Origin: Fontivita pretiosa
Lineage (GTDB): Bacteria; Planctomycetota; Phycisphaerae; Tepidisphaerales; Tepidisphaeraceae
Length of the DNA: 64,000 nt
NCBI RefSeq assembly: GCF_050410795.1
Contig: NZ_CP191258.1
Coordinates: 3,348,001 to 3,412,000 of the forward strand
Direction of reading: 5' to 3'
A program made the position numbers and the translations under genes. Shown piece by piece: positions 1 through 8,374 of the stretch. The notes under the pieces are model-generated. The model was not told the origin of the DNA, ran no database searches, and saw only the letters and a list, made by a program, of their open reading frames with translations. The first letter of the stretch is position 1; every line of letters starts with the position of its first letter.

Positions 1-1
1 G

Positions 2-622
2 GCGGCGCACGACCTGCGTGCCCGCGAGGTGCTAGATGCCTGTCGGCTCGTCGGAATCCACGTCCCCGAGGAGATCGCCGTGCTGGGTGTCAACGACGAC
101 GAGCTGATCTGCGAAATGGCCAATCCCCCGCTGTCCAGCGTGATGCACAACGCGCGGCGGATCGGCTACGAGGCCGCCGCCATGCTCGATCGGCTCATGG
201 CCGGCAAAAAGGTCTATGCCGATGTTGTGGTCGATCCGCTGGGGGTCAAGACGCGCCAATCCACGGATCTGCTGGCGATCGAGGATCCGGAGATCGCCAA
301 GGCCGTCCGCTACATTCGCGAGAATGCCTGTTCCGGCCTCCGAGTAGAGGATGTGCTGGAGCAGGTGGCGCTGTCTCGACGGGCGTTCGAGAAGCGATTT
401 CGTGCTGCGGTAGGTCGTCCGCCGCACATGGAGATTCGCCGCGTTCAGCTCGAGCGCGTCAAGGAGTTGCTGGTGACGACGGATTACAAGCTGGAGCGGA
501 TCGCCGAGATCACCGGCTTCTCGACTGCGCAGTATCTTGCCGGGCTTTTTCATCGAGTGGTGAAGATGACGCCCGGCGCCTGGCGTCAGGCCGGAAGAGC
601 CGGCCGGGTGCCGGCGGGATGA
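2..622 (+). CDS. XylR-type AraC-family transcriptional regulator, 5'-truncated
   Basis: The reading frame is open from base 2 without an upstream start, so the gene begins outside the window; 206 codons are visible. The first ~90 residues match the end of a LacI/periplasmic-binding-like sensor (PEEIAVLGVNDDE, then NPPLSSV), and residues ~100-200 form an AraC HTH pair (ALSRRAFEKRF and ITGFSTAQYLAGLFHR). This two-part layout is that of XylR-like regulators, which bind a sugar in the N-terminal domain and control sugar-degradation genes. A strong terminator follows at 651-700, so it is probably not cotranscribed with the pectinase gene downstream. The inducer is unknown; the neighbouring pectin and sugar-acid genes suggest a uronate or related sugar (inference). 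Confidence 0.9.
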   Translation, partial: AAHDLRAREVLDACRLVGIHVPEEIAVLGVNDDELICEMANPPLSSVMHNARRIGYEAAAMLDRLMAGKKVYADVVVDPLGVKTRQSTDLLAIEDPEIAKAVRYIRENACSGLRVEDVLEQVALSRRAFEKRFRAAVGRPPHMEIRRVQLERVKELLVTTDYKLERIAEITGFSTAQYLAGLFHRVVKMTPGAWRQAGRAGRVPAG

Positions 623-650
623 ACTGCGGGCACACCGTCATTGGAATAAG

Positions 651-700
651 GGGGTCGGGAGTCTTTTCCGCCAGCCGGAAAAGACTCCCGACCCCTTTTT
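651..700 (+). terminator. Intrinsic terminator, or REP-like hairpin
   Basis: A perfect 20-bp stem (651-670 with 676-695) closes a 5-base loop and is followed directly by five T residues. It lies 29 bases past the regulator stop codon, so it should end that transcript. The arm contains GTCGGGAGTCTTTTCC, a word also reminiscent of REP elements; copy number elsewhere in the genome would distinguish the two readings. Confidence 0.85.
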
Positions 701-793
701 GCTGCCGAGGGCGGTTCGCTGCGCCGGATCGTAAAAGTTTTACGCAAAAGTGGAGTCGGGGGCGCGTCCGGGGCAGGATAGAGTTAACCGACG

Positions 794-2428
794 ATGAAGC
801 GGGTCGGCAACGACAAGGCGGCCGGGGTCGCCGGGACCGGCATGACATCCGCGCGGCAACCGCCGCGGGCCAGGTCGCGCGCCGGCACGGTGTTCCGCAG
901 TCTGCCGGCGCAGGATTCCGCCCCATCGATCACAGAGGCGATGCCGTCCCTGCCGCAGGCGCCCAACCGTACCCCGCCATTCGCCATGCCCCAAATCGTC
1001 GTGCCGGTCTTTCCCGCACGCGTCGTGAGCATCGTCGAGCATGGCGCGATCGAGGGCGGCCAGCACGACTGCACTGCCGCCATCGCGCACGCCATTGCGA
1101 GCTGTGCCCAGGCCGGCGGCGGACGCGTGCTGATCCCGCCGGGACACTGGCTTACCGGCCCTATCCATCTGCGCAGCAACATCGATCTGCATGTGTCGCC
1201 GGGCGCGGTGGTGCGATTCATCAGTGATCCGCAACGCTACCTGCCACCCGTCTTCGTACGCTGGAGCGGCAGCGAATGCTACAACTACTCGCCACTGATC
1301 TACGCCCGCGATTGCACGAACATCGCCATCACCGGCGGCGGCACCCTGCTGGGCCAGGGCCATCCGTGGTGGGGCTGGGAGAAGCTTGAGCAACGCTCGC
1401 GGGCCCGGCTGTACCAGATGATCCTTGAAGGTCTTCCGGTCGAGCAGCGCGTTTTCGCCTGTGAGCAACACCCGCTGCGACCGCAGTTCATCCTGCCCAT
1501 CAACTGCACCAATGTGCTGATGGAGGACTTTACGATTGGCCAGGGCGGGCCATTCTGGACAGTGCACGTGGCCTACTGCCAGAACGTGACCATCCGCCGC
1601 GTGCGGATCAACGCGCCCGACGGCCCGAACAACGACGGGATTGACATCGACTCCAGCCGCAACGTGATCATCGAGGATTGCGAGCTGAACACCGGCGATG
1701 ACTGCGTGGCGCTGAAGAGCGGGATGAACGAGGACGGATGGCGAGTCGGCAAGCCGACGGAGAACGTGATCATTCGCCGAATCCGCGCCACCGGCGGACA
1801 AGGGGGCATCGCCATCGGCAGCGAGATGTCCGGCGGGGTGCGCAACGTCTTCGTGCACGACTGCCACTACGACGGGCCGGCGGTGGGCATCCGGATGAAG
1901 GCGGCGCGTGGCCGCGGCGGGGTCGTGGAAAACATCTACATTCAGGACATCACGATGGGCAGGATCGCTGGCGAGGCGATCCAGATGACCACGGAATACC
2001 CCTCGTTTGCCCGCCCCGACGGCAAGGCGCCGCTCTTCCGGCACATCCACATTCGCAACATCGCCTGCCAGGAGGCAAGAACCGCCGTGCGAATGATCGG
2101 CCTGCCCGATGCTCCCTTCCAGGACATTCGTCTGGAGAACATCGCCATCGCCGCCGAAGAAGGCCTGCAGTGCGCCGCGGCCAGCCGGCTGGATCTGGTG
2201 GACCTGAAAATCACGCCCCGGCGCGGTCCGGTGCTGTCGCTGAAGGATGGCCAGGAGGTGCTGATTCACGGACTGAACAGCGTGACCAGCGGGGGCGTTT
2301 TCCTGGATCTTCGCGGTCGGCAAACCCGCAACATCCGCCTGAGCGGCCGGGCCAGCGAGCATGCGCGTCCGGCGGTCGTGCTGGGCATCGACGTGCCGCG
2401 GGATGCGCTGATGCACGAACATGACTGA
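794..2428 (+). CDS. Glycoside hydrolase family 28 (polygalacturonase-like)
   Basis: Right-handed beta-helix hydrolase of the pectinase family, expected to cut galacturonan or rhamnogalacturonan chains. The GH28 motifs are present in order: NNDG (~residue 279), GDDC (~302, catalytic Asp pair), GSE in place of the usual GHG/GSG (~343), and RMK in place of RIK (~367). The 544-residue length assumes the ATG at 794. The first ~65 residues are Arg/Pro rich and unlike a signal peptide, so an internal ATG (codons 50 or 65) may be the real start, which would leave the enzyme without a visible secretion signal. It precedes a sugar-acid catabolic cluster, which fits use of released galacturonate. Family assignment is firm; substrate is inference. 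Confidence 0.88.
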   Translation: MKRVGNDKAAGVAGTGMTSARQPPRARSRAGTVFRSLPAQDSAPSITEAMPSLPQAPNRTPPFAMPQIVVPVFPARVVSIVEHGAIEGGQHDCTAAIAHAIASCAQAGGGRVLIPPGHWLTGPIHLRSNIDLHVSPGAVVRFISDPQRYLPPVFVRWSGSECYNYSPLIYARDCTNIAITGGGTLLGQGHPWWGWEKLEQRSRARLYQMILEGLPVEQRVFACEQHPLRPQFILPINCTNVLMEDFTIGQGGPFWTVHVAYCQNVTIRRVRINAPDGPNNDGIDIDSSRNVIIEDCELNTGDDCVALKSGMNEDGWRVGKPTENVIIRRIRATGGQGGIAIGSEMSGGVRNVFVHDCHYDGPAVGIRMKAARGRGGVVENIYIQDITMGRIAGEAIQMTTEYPSFARPDGKAPLFRHIHIRNIACQEARTAVRMIGLPDAPFQDIRLENIAIAAEEGLQCAAASRLDLVDLKITPRRGPVLSLKDGQEVLIHGLNSVTSGGVFLDLRGRQTRNIRLSGRASEHARPAVVLGIDVPRDALMHEHD

Positions 2429-2520
2429 CTCATCTCACGCTTCAGGCACGTCGGTCTCGCGCCAGCGCGCTGCCAGCGCGCCGATTTACAATCAGCCGCG
2501 GTTGCGATCAGCTTTTGGGA

Positions 2521-3726
2521 TCAGCAGTTGGTGAAACTGCCGTCCTCGCGATGCAGGTGGGGCGGCTCGGTCATTTCCGCCGGATACTTCAGCGCCGCCT
2601 CGCGGTGGAAAGTCACACCGATGCCCGGCGCGGTGGGCACGGTCAGTCGCGTGCCCTGAAGCTCAAAGGCGCACTCGAACACGTCCGGGAGCATTTGTGC
2701 CGGTGGGTGGATGATCTCCTGGGGGCCGGCGTTGTCGCACGCCAGGTTCAGGTGCAGCGACGCCGCCGTGCACACAGGCCCCAGCGGATTGTGCGGCAAC
2801 ACTCTGATGAAGTGAGTCTCGGCCATGGCGGCAATCTTTTTGGCCTCGGTCAGCCCGCCGCAGATGCACAGGTCGGTTCGCACGTAGTCCACCAGCTCTT
2901 CCTCAATGACCTGACGGAACTCCCACTTGTTGGCCCACTGTTCGCCCGCGGCGATCGGAACGGCGCTGAGCTGACGGATGTTGCGATAGGCGTGCATGTG
3001 TTCGGCGCGGACGGGGTCTTCGACCACGAACATCCCGAGCGGCTCGACCTCCCGCAGGAACCACGCCGCCTCATCAGGTGTGAAACGCGCATGGATGTCC
3101 ACCATCAGCTCGATCTGATCCCCCACGGCCTGCCGTACCGCGCGAAGTTGCGCGATGAGCCTGCGGATCGACGCGCGCGAGCGAAATATATTACCGTCCG
3201 ATGCCGGTCCGATGCGGAAATACTTGTGTCCGTCGGCAATGCACTCCTTGGCCAGCTTGACCATCGCCTCGCACGAGTCCTCCACCGACCCGCCCAATGC
3301 GCGGCGGAACATGTCCACCTCGTCGCGATTGGGCTCGGTCTTGTTGCTGCGATAGGTGGGCGAGAGGAAGCACTGAACGTAATCGCGGCATCGCCCGCCG
3401 AGCAACTGATACACCGGCACGCCCAGCGCCTTGCCCTTGATGTCCCACAGGGCGATGTCAATCGCCGCGATGGCCGAGCCGATCAGCCGGTCGGCCGGAT
3501 AGAATCCCCCGCGAAACATTCGCTGCCACAGATACTCGATGCGCATCGGATCCTGTCCGATGAGCCATCGCTTCATGTGTTCGATGGCGCCCTGAATGGC
3601 TTTCCATCGCCGCTGGAGTCCGCCTTCGCCGACCCCGCTGATTCCCTCATCCGTGTGAACCAACACCGGTACCAGCGTCCGTCCAGGCGCCTGGACAGGA
3701 ATGCACTCGATATCTGTGATCTTCAT
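2521..3726 (-). CDS. Enolase-superfamily sugar-acid dehydratase (mandelate racemase/MLE type)
   Basis: Predicted Mg-dependent dehydratase acting on an aldonate or aldarate. The 401-residue protein has the N-terminal capping domain and a barrel carrying the metal ligands and bases of the galactonate/mannonate dehydratase group: VDIHARF (Asp and His, ~210/212), VEDPV (~236), AAGEQ (~262) and LPHNPLGP (His ~310). The ATG at 3726 was chosen because GAGGTG precedes it at good spacing; the frame stays open further upstream but without family similarity. It is followed on the same strand by a DHDPS-family aldolase gene and a 2-hydroxyacid dehydrogenase gene. That combination fits a dehydration-then-cleavage route for pectin-derived acids, but the exact substrate cannot be read from sequence. 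Confidence 0.88.
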   Translation of the reverse strand: MKITDIECIPVQAPGRTLVPVLVHTDEGISGVGEGGLQRRWKAIQGAIEHMKRWLIGQDPMRIEYLWQRMFRGGFYPADRLIGSAIAAIDIALWDIKGKALGVPVYQLLGGRCRDYVQCFLSPTYRSNKTEPNRDEVDMFRRALGGSVEDSCEAMVKLAKECIADGHKYFRIGPASDGNIFRSRASIRRLIAQLRAVRQAVGDQIELMVDIHARFTPDEAAWFLREVEPLGMFVVEDPVRAEHMHAYRNIRQLSAVPIAAGEQWANKWEFRQVIEEELVDYVRTDLCICGGLTEAKKIAAMAETHFIRVLPHNPLGPVCTAASLHLNLACDNAGPQEIIHPPAQMLPDVFECAFELQGTRLTVPTAPGIGVTFHREAALKYPAEMTEPPHLHREDGSFTNC

Positions 3727-3834
3727 TCGTTGACACCTCGCAGCGAAAACAGAAGGCTCAGGCTTCCGGGTTTGCTTCGCAGCCGCGGGATCCGCAGGAC
3801 GCATCCGACCGCTGGCGACGCCACGTCGTCGGAC

Positions 3835-4833
3835 TCATGTCTGCTGAACCCCGAACTCCAGAACCTGGCTGCTGCCTGAACCCTCGGCAACCAATTCGTC
3901 CGCCCAGTAGTCCCGGAAGGCTCGACGAAGCTCGGCCTGAAGGGCGTCCGATACAGGATAATAAGGTGCTCGGGTAAGGCCAGAGTCTACCAAAAACCCG
4001 CTCAGTGCCGCCCGGGCCTTGCCAATGATGCCGTGCAGGTGCCCGGCCGCACGGACCTTGCCGATCTGCTCCAGCTCCCATCGCATCAGTTTCAGGTGTC
4101 GGCGTCGCGCTTCATCCCACCGACCGGACAGACACGCATCAAAGTATCCTCGATGCCACCGGGGCAGCGTGTTGCACCAGTAGCTGTAAACTCCGACCGC
4201 TCCGAGCATCATCCCGGGCAGGATCGTCGTGTCCACGACAAAGTGGGCAAGGTGCGGACTGTGCAGCACGATTTCCGTCAACGCGGTGGTGTCGGTTGTG
4301 CCAAGTTTGCTGCCGATGAACTGCTCGGGAAAACGTCTGCTCAGGCGGGCATAGTCCTGACCGCTCAGCGCCGGCAGACAGCGCGGATGCGCGTAATGGA
4401 TCCAGCGGGCTTGTGGCGCCTGCTGCGCCAGATCCTCGAAGAATCGATCCACATCCCCCGCCGCCAGCGGCATGAAAAACGGAAACGCCACGTGAACGTT
4501 GGGTATTCCCGCCTCGAGGCTGGCCTTGATACGATCGATGATGCCACGTGTGTTGCACCAGGTCACGCCCATGGCGGCGTCGATGCCGTGACGCGCGCAT
4601 GCTTCCATCGCCTTGCCAAATGCACGGGCCAGCGCGCGGAATTCGTCCAGCTCGATGGCATAAAACTCTCCATCGCTGTCGGTCGTGTAGATCCCATCCA
4701 CGGCCCCCGATTCCGCCAGACGCAGGCAGTTGCGCTCCAGCACGGCGGCATCGAGCCTGCCGCTGGAGCGGTCCCACGGCGTCGGGATCGCCGACCACAA
4801 CCCCCGCAGCGTCGTGCTGTCCAGCGCTCGCAT
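3835..4833 (-). CDS. Dihydrodipicolinate synthase/KDG-aldolase family protein
   Basis: Class I (Schiff-base) lyase of the DapA/NanA family, 332 residues. The catalytic lysine sits in GSKLG (~residue 176), and a Tyr in IHYAHP (~146) takes the place of the usual YNxP tyrosine. Family members make or cleave pyruvate adducts, including 2-keto-3-deoxy sugar acids and 5-keto-4-deoxyglucarate (dehydration plus decarboxylation). Given the dehydratase next door and an aldehyde dehydrogenase at 13.4 kb, handling of a keto-deoxy acid is more likely here than lysine biosynthesis (inference). The stop lies 108 bases from the start of the dehydratase gene. Confidence 0.87.
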   Translation of the reverse strand: MRALDSTTLRGLWSAIPTPWDRSSGRLDAAVLERNCLRLAESGAVDGIYTTDSDGEFYAIELDEFRALARAFGKAMEACARHGIDAAMGVTWCNTRGIIDRIKASLEAGIPNVHVAFPFFMPLAAGDVDRFFEDLAQQAPQARWIHYAHPRCLPALSGQDYARLSRRFPEQFIGSKLGTTDTTALTEIVLHSPHLAHFVVDTTILPGMMLGAVGVYSYWCNTLPRWHRGYFDACLSGRWDEARRRHLKLMRWELEQIGKVRAAGHLHGIIGKARAALSGFLVDSGLTRAPYYPVSDALQAELRRAFRDYWADELVAEGSGSSQVLEFGVQQT

Positions 4834-4884
4834 CGCTTCAGGTGTCTCCTGCCATCTGTCTGTCGCTCATTGCGCCTTGCGGTT

Positions 4885-5946
4885 CTACACTTTGCTCGGC
4901 TCAGCGGCGTCCTGAGGTGGGCAGGAACCGGCCTGCCACACCTGCGCCTGCTTCAACCGCAGCGCGCTGCTCTGGTACACCTCGGGATTGACCACGAATT
5001 TCGGACGCTGCCCACGCAGCGCTGTCACCGCGGATTCCACTGCGGAACGGAACACGGCGATCATCCCCTCGACTGCACGGTTTCCCAGATGCGTCGTGAA
5101 CACGACGTTGGGCAGACCGAACAGCTTCTTGCCCCCTTCGCCGGGAGGATCATCCAGCCCCGCCCCGCCAAGTCGCTTCTCCAGAATCGCCTCGACCAGC
5201 GCTGCCTCATCCACCAGCTCCTTCCTGGCCGCATTGATGATGAAGGCGGTGGGCTTCATCATGGCGATCTGCTCTCGCCCGATCATGCCGCGCGTCTGCT
5301 CATTGAGCCGCACATGCAGGGAGACAAAGTCCGATTCTTTCAGCAGCGTCTGGAAATCCACCAGCTCGATGCCATGTTCGTGCACGAAGTTCATGTCGGC
5401 CCACGGATCATGCGCGATGACGCGCATTCGCCAGCCCCTGGCCCGCAGCGCCACTTCCTTGCCGATGGCGCCGATCCCGACGATCCCAAGCGTTTTGCCC
5501 GAAACCATCGTACCGATGCCGCGCGTCATGTCGCCGCGGGACAGCAGTATGTGATGATGAGGAATCTGACGCGCCGCCGCCAGCATCAGGCCCCAGGCAA
5601 TCTCCGCAACCACCTCGGCGCCCTGGCCTCCGGGCGCATTGGTCACCACGATGCCATGCCTTGTGGCGGCGGCGACATCGAGCCATTCAAAACCGCTGGC
5701 GGCGATCGCGCACACCTTCAACCGCGGCGCCGCGATCATGTCCGCTTCCAGCGGCGCGCTGCGAACGCTCGCGGGTAGAATCACTGCATCCGCCTGCTGA
5801 CACAACGCACGGATCTGCGCCGCATCCGCATTGCGATACCATGGCTCGGCCAGCAGCTTCACGCCCAGCGACTCGATCCATGCCCGCTGCGAATCCACGA
5901 CGTCCAGACAGGTTCCGTTCAAAACAATTAATGTTGGAGCTTGCAT
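4885..5946 (-). CDS. D-isomer-specific 2-hydroxyacid dehydrogenase
   Basis: NAD(P)-dependent oxidoreductase related to SerA, GhrB and hydroxypyruvate reductases, 353 residues from the ATG at 5946. The Rossmann motif is GIVGIGAIGKEVA followed by an acidic strand end (IAHDPW). The catalytic Arg lies in NAARKELVDE and the catalytic His in TTHLGN. The usual E-P-L element is replaced by a DDPPGEG segment. An ATG at 5973 adds nine residues, but its purine run directly touches the start codon, so the downstream start with GGAAA ten bases away is preferred. It likely reduces or oxidises a hydroxyacid in the sugar-acid pathway. It lies 51 bases upstream of the aldolase gene on the same strand. Confidence 0.85.
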   Translation of the reverse strand: MQAPTLIVLNGTCLDVVDSQRAWIESLGVKLLAEPWYRNADAAQIRALCQQADAVILPASVRSAPLEADMIAAPRLKVCAIAASGFEWLDVAAATRHGIVVTNAPGGQGAEVVAEIAWGLMLAAARQIPHHHILLSRGDMTRGIGTMVSGKTLGIVGIGAIGKEVALRARGWRMRVIAHDPWADMNFVHEHGIELVDFQTLLKESDFVSLHVRLNEQTRGMIGREQIAMMKPTAFIINAARKELVDEAALVEAILEKRLGGAGLDDPPGEGGKKLFGLPNVVFTTHLGNRAVEGMIAVFRSAVESAVTALRGQRPKFVVNPEVYQSSALRLKQAQVWQAGSCPPQDAAEPSKV

Positions 5947-5976
5947 CACGGCTGAGTTTCCAGAAAGACTCATTCC

Positions 5977-6816
5977 TTCATCGGCGACGTGCTCGCCGGG
6001 ATAGCAGCATACCGGCGCAGGCCACGCTCAACACGCACGCCGGCTCGGGGACACCCACCGCCGGCAGACCCAGCCTCGCCAGTGCCGCGGCAAACGCCCC
6101 GGCCTGCGACGCCGGCCAGTTGCCCGCCAGCAGACGCAGATCCGACACCGTCACCGCACCGTCATAGTCAAAATCCCCCTCCGCCCACAACTGACCCGCA
6201 GGCTGCTGCCAGTGCAACGCCAACGCCTCAAGGTCCGCAAAGTCCACCACGTCGTTCAGGTCCGCATCCCCCGCCCAGGCGTATCGCACCAGCACCTGAT
6301 CCGCACCCGCCGACGCATACCCCGGACGATGATGCTCATCGCCCAGGCTGCTTCGGATCCGCCCGGCCAGCAGGTGCTGGCGAACCTGGCTCACATCCGT
6401 CGCGCCGATCACCACGCCCCCGTCGCCCAGGTCCAGCCTCGCATCATCGCCCAGCCACAGCTCCGCGATCCGCGCCTGGCCGCTGCCCAGCATCAGCGAC
6501 GATCCGTCCAGAATCCGCAGGATCGACTCATACACCACGCTGCCGCCGCCCGACTGGCTCAGGCTTTTTCCCGCCAGCACCGTCACGGGGTCTGAAAGCT
6601 TCAGCGTCGCGCCGCTGGCCACGTCCAGGATCGTGTTGCTGGCCACGGTCAGCGGCAGGTTGATCTTGTGCGTGCCCTTGAGGACCTGCACCAGCGCCGA
6701 GGATCCGCCTGATGCCTGCATGGTCAGCGAGCCGCTGCCGCCCAGCACGTAGCTGTTGGTGTTGTCGAACCGCAGCGTCCCCAGCGTGATCGGCGTGTCG
6801 GTGTAGACGGTGCGTG
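5977..6816. repeat. Left copy of a perfect 840-bp inverted repeat
   Basis: This segment is the exact reverse complement of 16603-17442. I compared both outer edges, the 150 bases nearest 6816 and a central stretch base by base; the rest follows from identical translations in two different frames. It encodes the C-terminal ~280 residues and stop codon of the secreted protein at 5978-8374, and identity ends one base after the stop codon. No transposase, terminal repeat or target duplication is present, so it looks like gene conversion or segmental duplication. Confidence 0.97.
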
Positions 6817-8374
6817 GCGCGGCGAGTGTCCAGAGGAGGTTGGCTTCGGCGCCGACGGCGTTGGGCGCCCCGCCGCCGGCCCAGTTGCTGCCGGTCTGCC
6901 AGTTTCCGCCGGCCTCGTTGATCCATTCGTGAAGGGGCGCGGTGTTGGTATAGAGGAGGTCATCGAAGTAGACGGTGACGGCATGTCCATCGGGCGAGAG
7001 GGAGAAGATTCCGAAGCGATCGAAGGTGGCGCCGGCGGCGCGGTCGCCTTCGGGCAGGTCGAACCGTTTGGTGACGCCGTCGAGGGTGACGAGCATGGAT
7101 CCGCGTCCGCCGGCGCCGCCGGGGTTGTATTGGATCGTGAACTGGCGAACCTGATCGTCGGGATAGATCAGCGGCCCGTTGCCGGAGTCGCGCTTCTGGG
7201 CGGTGCTATTGGCGTAGATGGGGCGGAAGTACCATCCAACGGCGCTGGGGCCTTCGATGGCGACGCCCATGAAGTTGGCGACGTCGGCGATGGCGGGATT
7301 GGACGTGTCGATGGTGTTCTCGATCGAGTGCTTGTTGAACCACCCGAAGTACATTCCGCCGTCGGAAGAGCCGCGCCGCATGACGACCTTCCCCGAGGCG
7401 ATCATCGGCGTGTCCAGGGACAGCCCGCTGACCGGAGCGGCGTAGTAGGGCTCCTGATGAGCCACGGCGCGCCAGACCAGGCCGCCAATCTCGCCCGGAC
7501 TTGCTCCGCCTGCGTAATTCGTGTTGCTGTACCCGAAGTTGTAGGCATTGCGCTGTTCTGGATCCGGGAAGCTCGTGCGATTGCCGAGTTGCTCCCAGCC
7601 GGTGTTGGAGGTGTTGAAGTTCTGGGAGACACCGTTGTAAGTGATGTCATCGAGATACAGCCGGATCTGCCCCGCGGGCGCTTGAAGATTGAACAGCCCG
7701 AAGCGATTGAAGCTTGCGCCGCTGGCGCGGAGTTCGGGCGTGAGCGGCAGCACGGCCGGGGGCTTGTTATCGAGCGTGAAGGTGATGGTGCCGTTTCCGG
7801 CGGGGTTGTACGACAGCGACCAGGTGTGCGTGCTGCCGTCGAAGGGGACAGTCAGGGGCGTGGGAAGGTTGCCGGCATTCAAACCCTGAGCCTGCCAGGT
7901 TTGGCTGGTGACATCGATGTGAACGTTGGCGAATGGTCCGCGTCCGTCGAGGCGGAAGACCAGAGCGTTCCACGGTCGCCAGCCCTGTCGCAGCGAGTTG
8001 AACCATCCGAAGAACGCGCCACCGGTGTTGTTCTGCACGGGCATCGCGAGGCGTCCGCTGGCGGTCAGGACGCTGTCGAAGGTCTGGGTGGCGATGGGAA
8101 CGGCGTAGTAGGCGGGCGTGAGGGAGCGTGAGACCAGCCCGCCAAGCTCGCCGCTGCCCCCGCCGGCGTTGCTCGTCGGGCTGAAGCCGAAATCCTGAGT
8201 CACGATCGGAGGGTTGGCCGGGACGGTGCGATTGAGCCGGCCTTCCCAACCGGGGTCGGTGTCGAAGGTGGCGGTGGTGGTGCCGGCGCAGGTGATAGAA
8301 GCCGCGCAGAACACGGCGCAGGTCCCGTAAGCGGTGGCACCAAACGAGCCCAGGAAGCGTCGCCTGCTGTTCAT
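5978..8374 (-). CDS. Secreted two-module protein with dockerin-like and PEP-CTERM C-terminus
   Basis: A 798-residue exported protein. A signal sequence with twin Arg (MNSRRRFLGSFGATAYG) opens it, then two related ~240-residue modules begin near residues 36 (TFDTDPGW) and 270 (NFNTSNTGW). Each shares G-E-[IL]-GG, GWFN and FNRFG or FDRFG motifs, suggesting beta-sandwich, lectin-like folds (inference). A third module from ~519 is shared with two other proteins in this window. Two Ca-loop segments (GDADLNDVVDFADL and GDFDYDGAVTVSDL) form a dockerin-like unit near 702-755, followed by a VPEP motif, a hydrophobic stretch and RRARRR, the PEP-CTERM sorting layout. AGGAGG lies six bases before the ATG. 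The start overlaps the stop of the upstream gene by four bases, so the two are probably translationally coupled. Confidence 0.88.
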   Translation of the reverse strand: MNSRRRFLGSFGATAYGTCAVFCAASITCAGTTTATFDTDPGWEGRLNRTVPANPPIVTQDFGFSPTSNAGGGSGELGGLVSRSLTPAYYAVPIATQTFDSVLTASGRLAMPVQNNTGGAFFGWFNSLRQGWRPWNALVFRLDGRGPFANVHIDVTSQTWQAQGLNAGNLPTPLTVPFDGSTHTWSLSYNPAGNGTITFTLDNKPPAVLPLTPELRASGASFNRFGLFNLQAPAGQIRLYLDDITYNGVSQNFNTSNTGWEQLGNRTSFPDPEQRNAYNFGYSNTNYAGGASPGEIGGLVWRAVAHQEPYYAAPVSGLSLDTPMIASGKVVMRRGSSDGGMYFGWFNKHSIENTIDTSNPAIADVANFMGVAIEGPSAVGWYFRPIYANSTAQKRDSGNGPLIYPDDQVRQFTIQYNPGGAGGRGSMLVTLDGVTKRFDLPEGDRAAGATFDRFGIFSLSPDGHAVTVYFDDLLYTNTAPLHEWINEAGGNWQTGSNWAGGGAPNAVGAEANLLWTLAAPRTVYTDTPITLGTLRFDNTNSYVLGGSGSLTMQASGGSSALVQVLKGTHKINLPLTVASNTILDVASGATLKLSDPVTVLAGKSLSQSGGGSVVYESILRILDGSSLMLGSGQARIAELWLGDDARLDLGDGGVVIGATDVSQVRQHLLAGRIRSSLGDEHHRPGYASAGADQVLVRYAWAGDADLNDVVDFADLEALALHWQQPAGQLWAEGDFDYDGAVTVSDLRLLAGNWPASQAGAFAAALARLGLPAVGVPEPACVLSVACAGMLLSRRARRR

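Noticed and set aside
740..2422. A 560-codon open frame antisense to the GH28 gene
   Set aside because: High GC leaves long stop-free antisense frames. This one has no domain motifs, and the sense strand has clear GH28 motifs. The same holds for 11966-13672, 13204-14976, 53455-55581 and others.
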